Shown: in pieces, positions 52,435 through 54,339 of the stretch | Numbering within the stretch: the first letter of the stretch is position 1 | How the letters are laid out: each line of letters opens with the position of its first letter | NCBI GenBank assembly: GCA_964600025.1 | Contig: CAZRHJ010000008.1 | Span: forward strand, 1-54,339 | Source of the DNA: JADFUS01 sp964600025 | GTDB lineage: Bacteria > Bacteroidota > Bacteroidia > Bacteroidales > Rikenellaceae | Direction of reading: 5' to 3' | Length of the DNA: 54,339 bases | Notes under the pieces: generated by a model | What the model was told of the DNA's origin: nothing | Seen by the model: the letters and a program-made list of their open reading frames with translations, nothing else | Database searches by the model: none | Program-made: the position numbers and the translations under genes

Positions 52435-53214
52435 ATGAAAATAGTTGTTTGTATAAAACAAGTTCCAGATACTAACGAGATTAAACTTAATCCAGAAACT
52501 GGTACATTGATTAGAGATGGAGTACCAAGCATTATCAACCCAGACGATAAAGGTGGTTTGGAAATGGCTCTCCAACTAAAAGATAAATTTGGTGCAGAGG
52601 TTACAGTAATTACAATGGGTCCTCCACAAGCTGATTTGGCTTTGCGTGAGGCTTTGGCAATGGGTGCTGACAAAGCTATTTTGCTAACAGACCGCAAATT
52701 TGCTGGTGCTGATACTCTTGCAACATCTAACGCTTTGGCAGGTGCTTTGCGTAGTCTTGAATATGATTTTATTATTACAGGTCGTCAAGCTATCGACGGT
52801 GATACTGCACAAGTAGGTCCACAGATTGCTGAATTGTTGGATTTACCACAAGTTACTTACGTTGAGAACGTAGAGATTAACGGTAAAGAACTTCGTATCA
52901 AAAAAGCAACAGAAGATGGTTACCAAATTGTTACAGCTCCAATGCCTTCACTTTTGACTGTACTTGCTTCGGCTAACCAAGCACGTTATATGTCTGTTGG
53001 TGGTATCGTAGATGCTTTTGACAAAGAAGTAACTATTTGGGGTGTTGATAATATCACTGTTAATGAAGCTACTTTGGGTTTGAAAGGTTCTCCAACTCGT
53101 GTTGCTAAATCATTTACAAAAGGTTTGAAATCTGCTGGCGAGATGTATGAAGTTGATACAGAAGAGGCAGTAGGTATCATTGTAAGTAAACTTAAAGAGA
53201 AATTTATAATCTAA
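52435..53214 (+). CDS. etfB: Electron transfer flavoprotein beta subunit
   Basis: 259 residues. MKIVVCIKQVPDTNEIKLNPETGTLIRDG is the standard start, ADTLATSNALAGALRSLEYDFIITGRQAIDGDTAQVGPQIAELL is the central conserved stretch. With EtfA it feeds Bcd; in butyrate makers this complex can bifurcate electrons between crotonyl-CoA and ferredoxin from NADH, which is likely but not shown by sequence alone. Confidence 0.93.
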   Translation: MKIVVCIKQVPDTNEIKLNPETGTLIRDGVPSIINPDDKGGLEMALQLKDKFGAEVTVITMGPPQADLALREALAMGADKAILLTDRKFAGADTLATSNALAGALRSLEYDFIITGRQAIDGDTAQVGPQIAELLDLPQVTYVENVEINGKELRIKKATEDGYQIVTAPMPSLLTVLASANQARYMSVGGIVDAFDKEVTIWGVDNITVNEATLGLKGSPTRVAKSFTKGLKSAGEMYEVDTEEAVGIIVSKLKEKFII

Positions 53215-53222
53215 GAATAGCT

Positions 53223-54227
53223 ATGGATATTAATCAATATAAAGATATTTATGTTTTCGCAGAACAAAGAAACGGAAACATTCAGAGTGTTGTTTTTGAA
53301 TTAGTTTCAAAATCACGTGAGTTGGCTGACACTCTTGGTCAAAAAGTAGTAGCTGTTCTTTTGGGACACAATATTGAGTCTAAGGCAGCTGAATTAATTG
53401 GCTATGGTGCTGACAAAGTGTTGTATGTTAATGACAAAGATTTGGAGCAATATACAACAGAACCTTATTCACAAGCAATATTTGCAATAGTAGAAAAATA
53501 CAAACCATCTGTTTTGATGTTGGGTGCTACTACTATTGGTCGTGATTTAGGCCCTCGTATGTCTGCTCGTTTGACAACAGGTCTTACTGCTGACTGTACA
53601 AAACTTGAAGTGTCAGAAGATGGCCATTTGATGATGACACGTCCTGCATTTGGTGGTAACCTTATGGCTACTATTATGTGTAAAGAACACCGTCCACAAA
53701 TGTCAACTGTTCGCCCAGGCGTTATGCCTCGCAACGAATTTGATGCAAACCGTAAAGGTGAAGTTGAAATTGTTGAAGTTGATTTTAACCGTTCAAAATT
53801 TGCTGTAAAAGTAGTAGAGTGTGTTTGCGAACAAAAACAAGGTATTGATATCACTGAGGCTAAGGTTTTGGTTTCTGGTGGTCGTGGAGTTGGCACACAA
53901 GAGGGTATGAAAGCTCTTAGCGAGTTGGCTGACGTACTTGATGCACAAGTTTCTGCATCACGTGCAGTTGTTGATGCTGGTATTGTTCCTCACGACAGAC
54001 AAGTAGGTCAAACTGGTAAAACAGTTCGTCCAGACCTTTACATTGCTGCTGGTATCTCTGGTGCAATTCAGCACTTGGCAGGTATGGAAGACAGTGAGTT
54101 TATTATTGCTATCAACAAGGACAAAACTGCTCCTATTTTCAAAGTTGCAGACCTTGGTATTGTTGGTGATGGTACTCTTATTATGAAGCGTTTGGCAGAA
54201 AGACTACGCAGTGAAATAAAAAAATAA
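53223..54227 (+). CDS. etfA: Electron transfer flavoprotein alpha subunit
   Basis: 334 residues. The FAD domain shows VLVSGGRGVGTQEGM, GASRAVVDAGIVPHDRQVGQTGK-type text (here SASRAVVDAGIVPHDRQ) and PDLYIAAGISGAIQHLAGM, then NKDKTAPIFKVADLGIVGD. It lies 8 bp after etfB and is last of the operon, 33 bp before the terminator. Confidence 0.94.
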   Translation: MDINQYKDIYVFAEQRNGNIQSVVFELVSKSRELADTLGQKVVAVLLGHNIESKAAELIGYGADKVLYVNDKDLEQYTTEPYSQAIFAIVEKYKPSVLMLGATTIGRDLGPRMSARLTTGLTADCTKLEVSEDGHLMMTRPAFGGNLMATIMCKEHRPQMSTVRPGVMPRNEFDANRKGEVEIVEVDFNRSKFAVKVVECVCEQKQGIDITEAKVLVSGGRGVGTQEGMKALSELADVLDAQVSASRAVVDAGIVPHDRQVGQTGKTVRPDLYIAAGISGAIQHLAGMEDSEFIIAINKDKTAPIFKVADLGIVGDGTLIMKRLAERLRSEIKK

Positions 54228-54260
54228 CAGTATTTTTCTATAAAATACTTACTAAACACA

Positions 54261-54288
54261 AAAAGCAAGGAAGATTCCTTGCTTTTTT
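54261..54288 (+). terminator. Terminator of the lysine fermentation operon
   Basis: A stem of about 10-12 bp (54261-54272 with 54275-54286) ends in a T run. Confidence 0.8.
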
Positions 54289-54298
54289 GTTTTAGTAC

Positions 54299-54339
54299 TG
54301 TCCGCTAAAAACGAAACTCGCCTATCTTGTCTATTTCGC
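54299..54339 (-). repeat. MITE-like intergenic repeat, copy 4, cut by window end
   Basis: TGTCCGCTAAAAACGAAACTC and the following bases are the reverse complement of the right end of copy 1, including ATAGACAAG. It is inverted relative to copies 1 and 2 and continues beyond the window. Confidence 0.65.

Overview
The window looks like a chromosomal segment from an anaerobic or micro-aerobic, AT-rich member of the Bacteroidetes (Bacteroidales-like). Pointers are Bacteroidetes-type -7 promoter boxes (TAnnTTTG) ahead of many genes, a DUF4492-cydA-cydB cluster, a type VI secretion system (T6SS) of the Bacteroidetes subtype (T6SSiii), and a complete lysine-to-butyrate/acetate fermentation operon. 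No rRNA, tRNA, CRISPR array or transposase gene was seen.

Region 1 (1-8458) holds T6SS spike genes: two tandem VgrG-like genes (the first cut by the window edge), a coiled-coil/beta-repeat spike-like protein and a DUF4280 PAAR-like tip. The two vgrG copies share a near-identical core that looks gene-converted. An intergenic stretch with a MITE-like repeat and a small GNAT acetyltransferase gene follow.

Region 2 (9399-22384) is the most unusual part. A leftward pair encodes a PEGA-repeat exported protein and a protein that reads as a diverged ribosome recycling factor (RRF) paralogue lacking the usual rRNA-contacting arginines. Divergently, a tight 10-gene operon carries, in order: a ubiquitin-like protein ending in Gly, an E2-like enzyme with HPN and a catalytic Cys, two exported proteins, an 822-residue lipoprotein/vWA-like/RING-like/multi-TM/FHA-like protein, an E1-like adenylating enzyme, then T6SS baseplate genes tssG, tssK, tssE and tssF. 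A full E1-E2-Ubl set with a candidate membrane RING E3 is thus built into a T6SSiii operon. I know of no described system of this arrangement. The sheath, Hcp and ClpV genes are not in the window.

Region 3 (22420-40063) is mostly housekeeping: metallophosphoesterase, amidohydrolase lipoprotein, exonuclease III, a voltage-gated-type K+ channel with a C-terminal zinc ribbon, dnaE, trxA, cydB-cydA-DUF4492, tex, a XerC/D recombinase, an S37-type peptidase and prmA.

Region 4 (40368-54227) is a single 15-gene rightward operon behind a near-perfect Bacteroidetes promoter and closed by a terminator: atoD-kal-kce-kdd-kamA-kamB-kamC-kamD-kamE-atoA-maoC-fabG-bcd-etfB-etfA. It encodes L-lysine -> beta-lysine -> 3,5-diaminohexanoate -> 3-keto-5-aminohexanoate -> acetoacetate plus 3-aminobutyryl-CoA -> crotonyl-CoA -> butyryl-CoA. 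The CoA-transferase subunits sit at separate places, and acetoacetyl-CoA appears to be reduced through an (R)-specific FabG/MaoC branch. At least four copies of a short intergenic repeat (TGTCYGSTAAAA ends) are scattered through the window, the last cut by the right edge.
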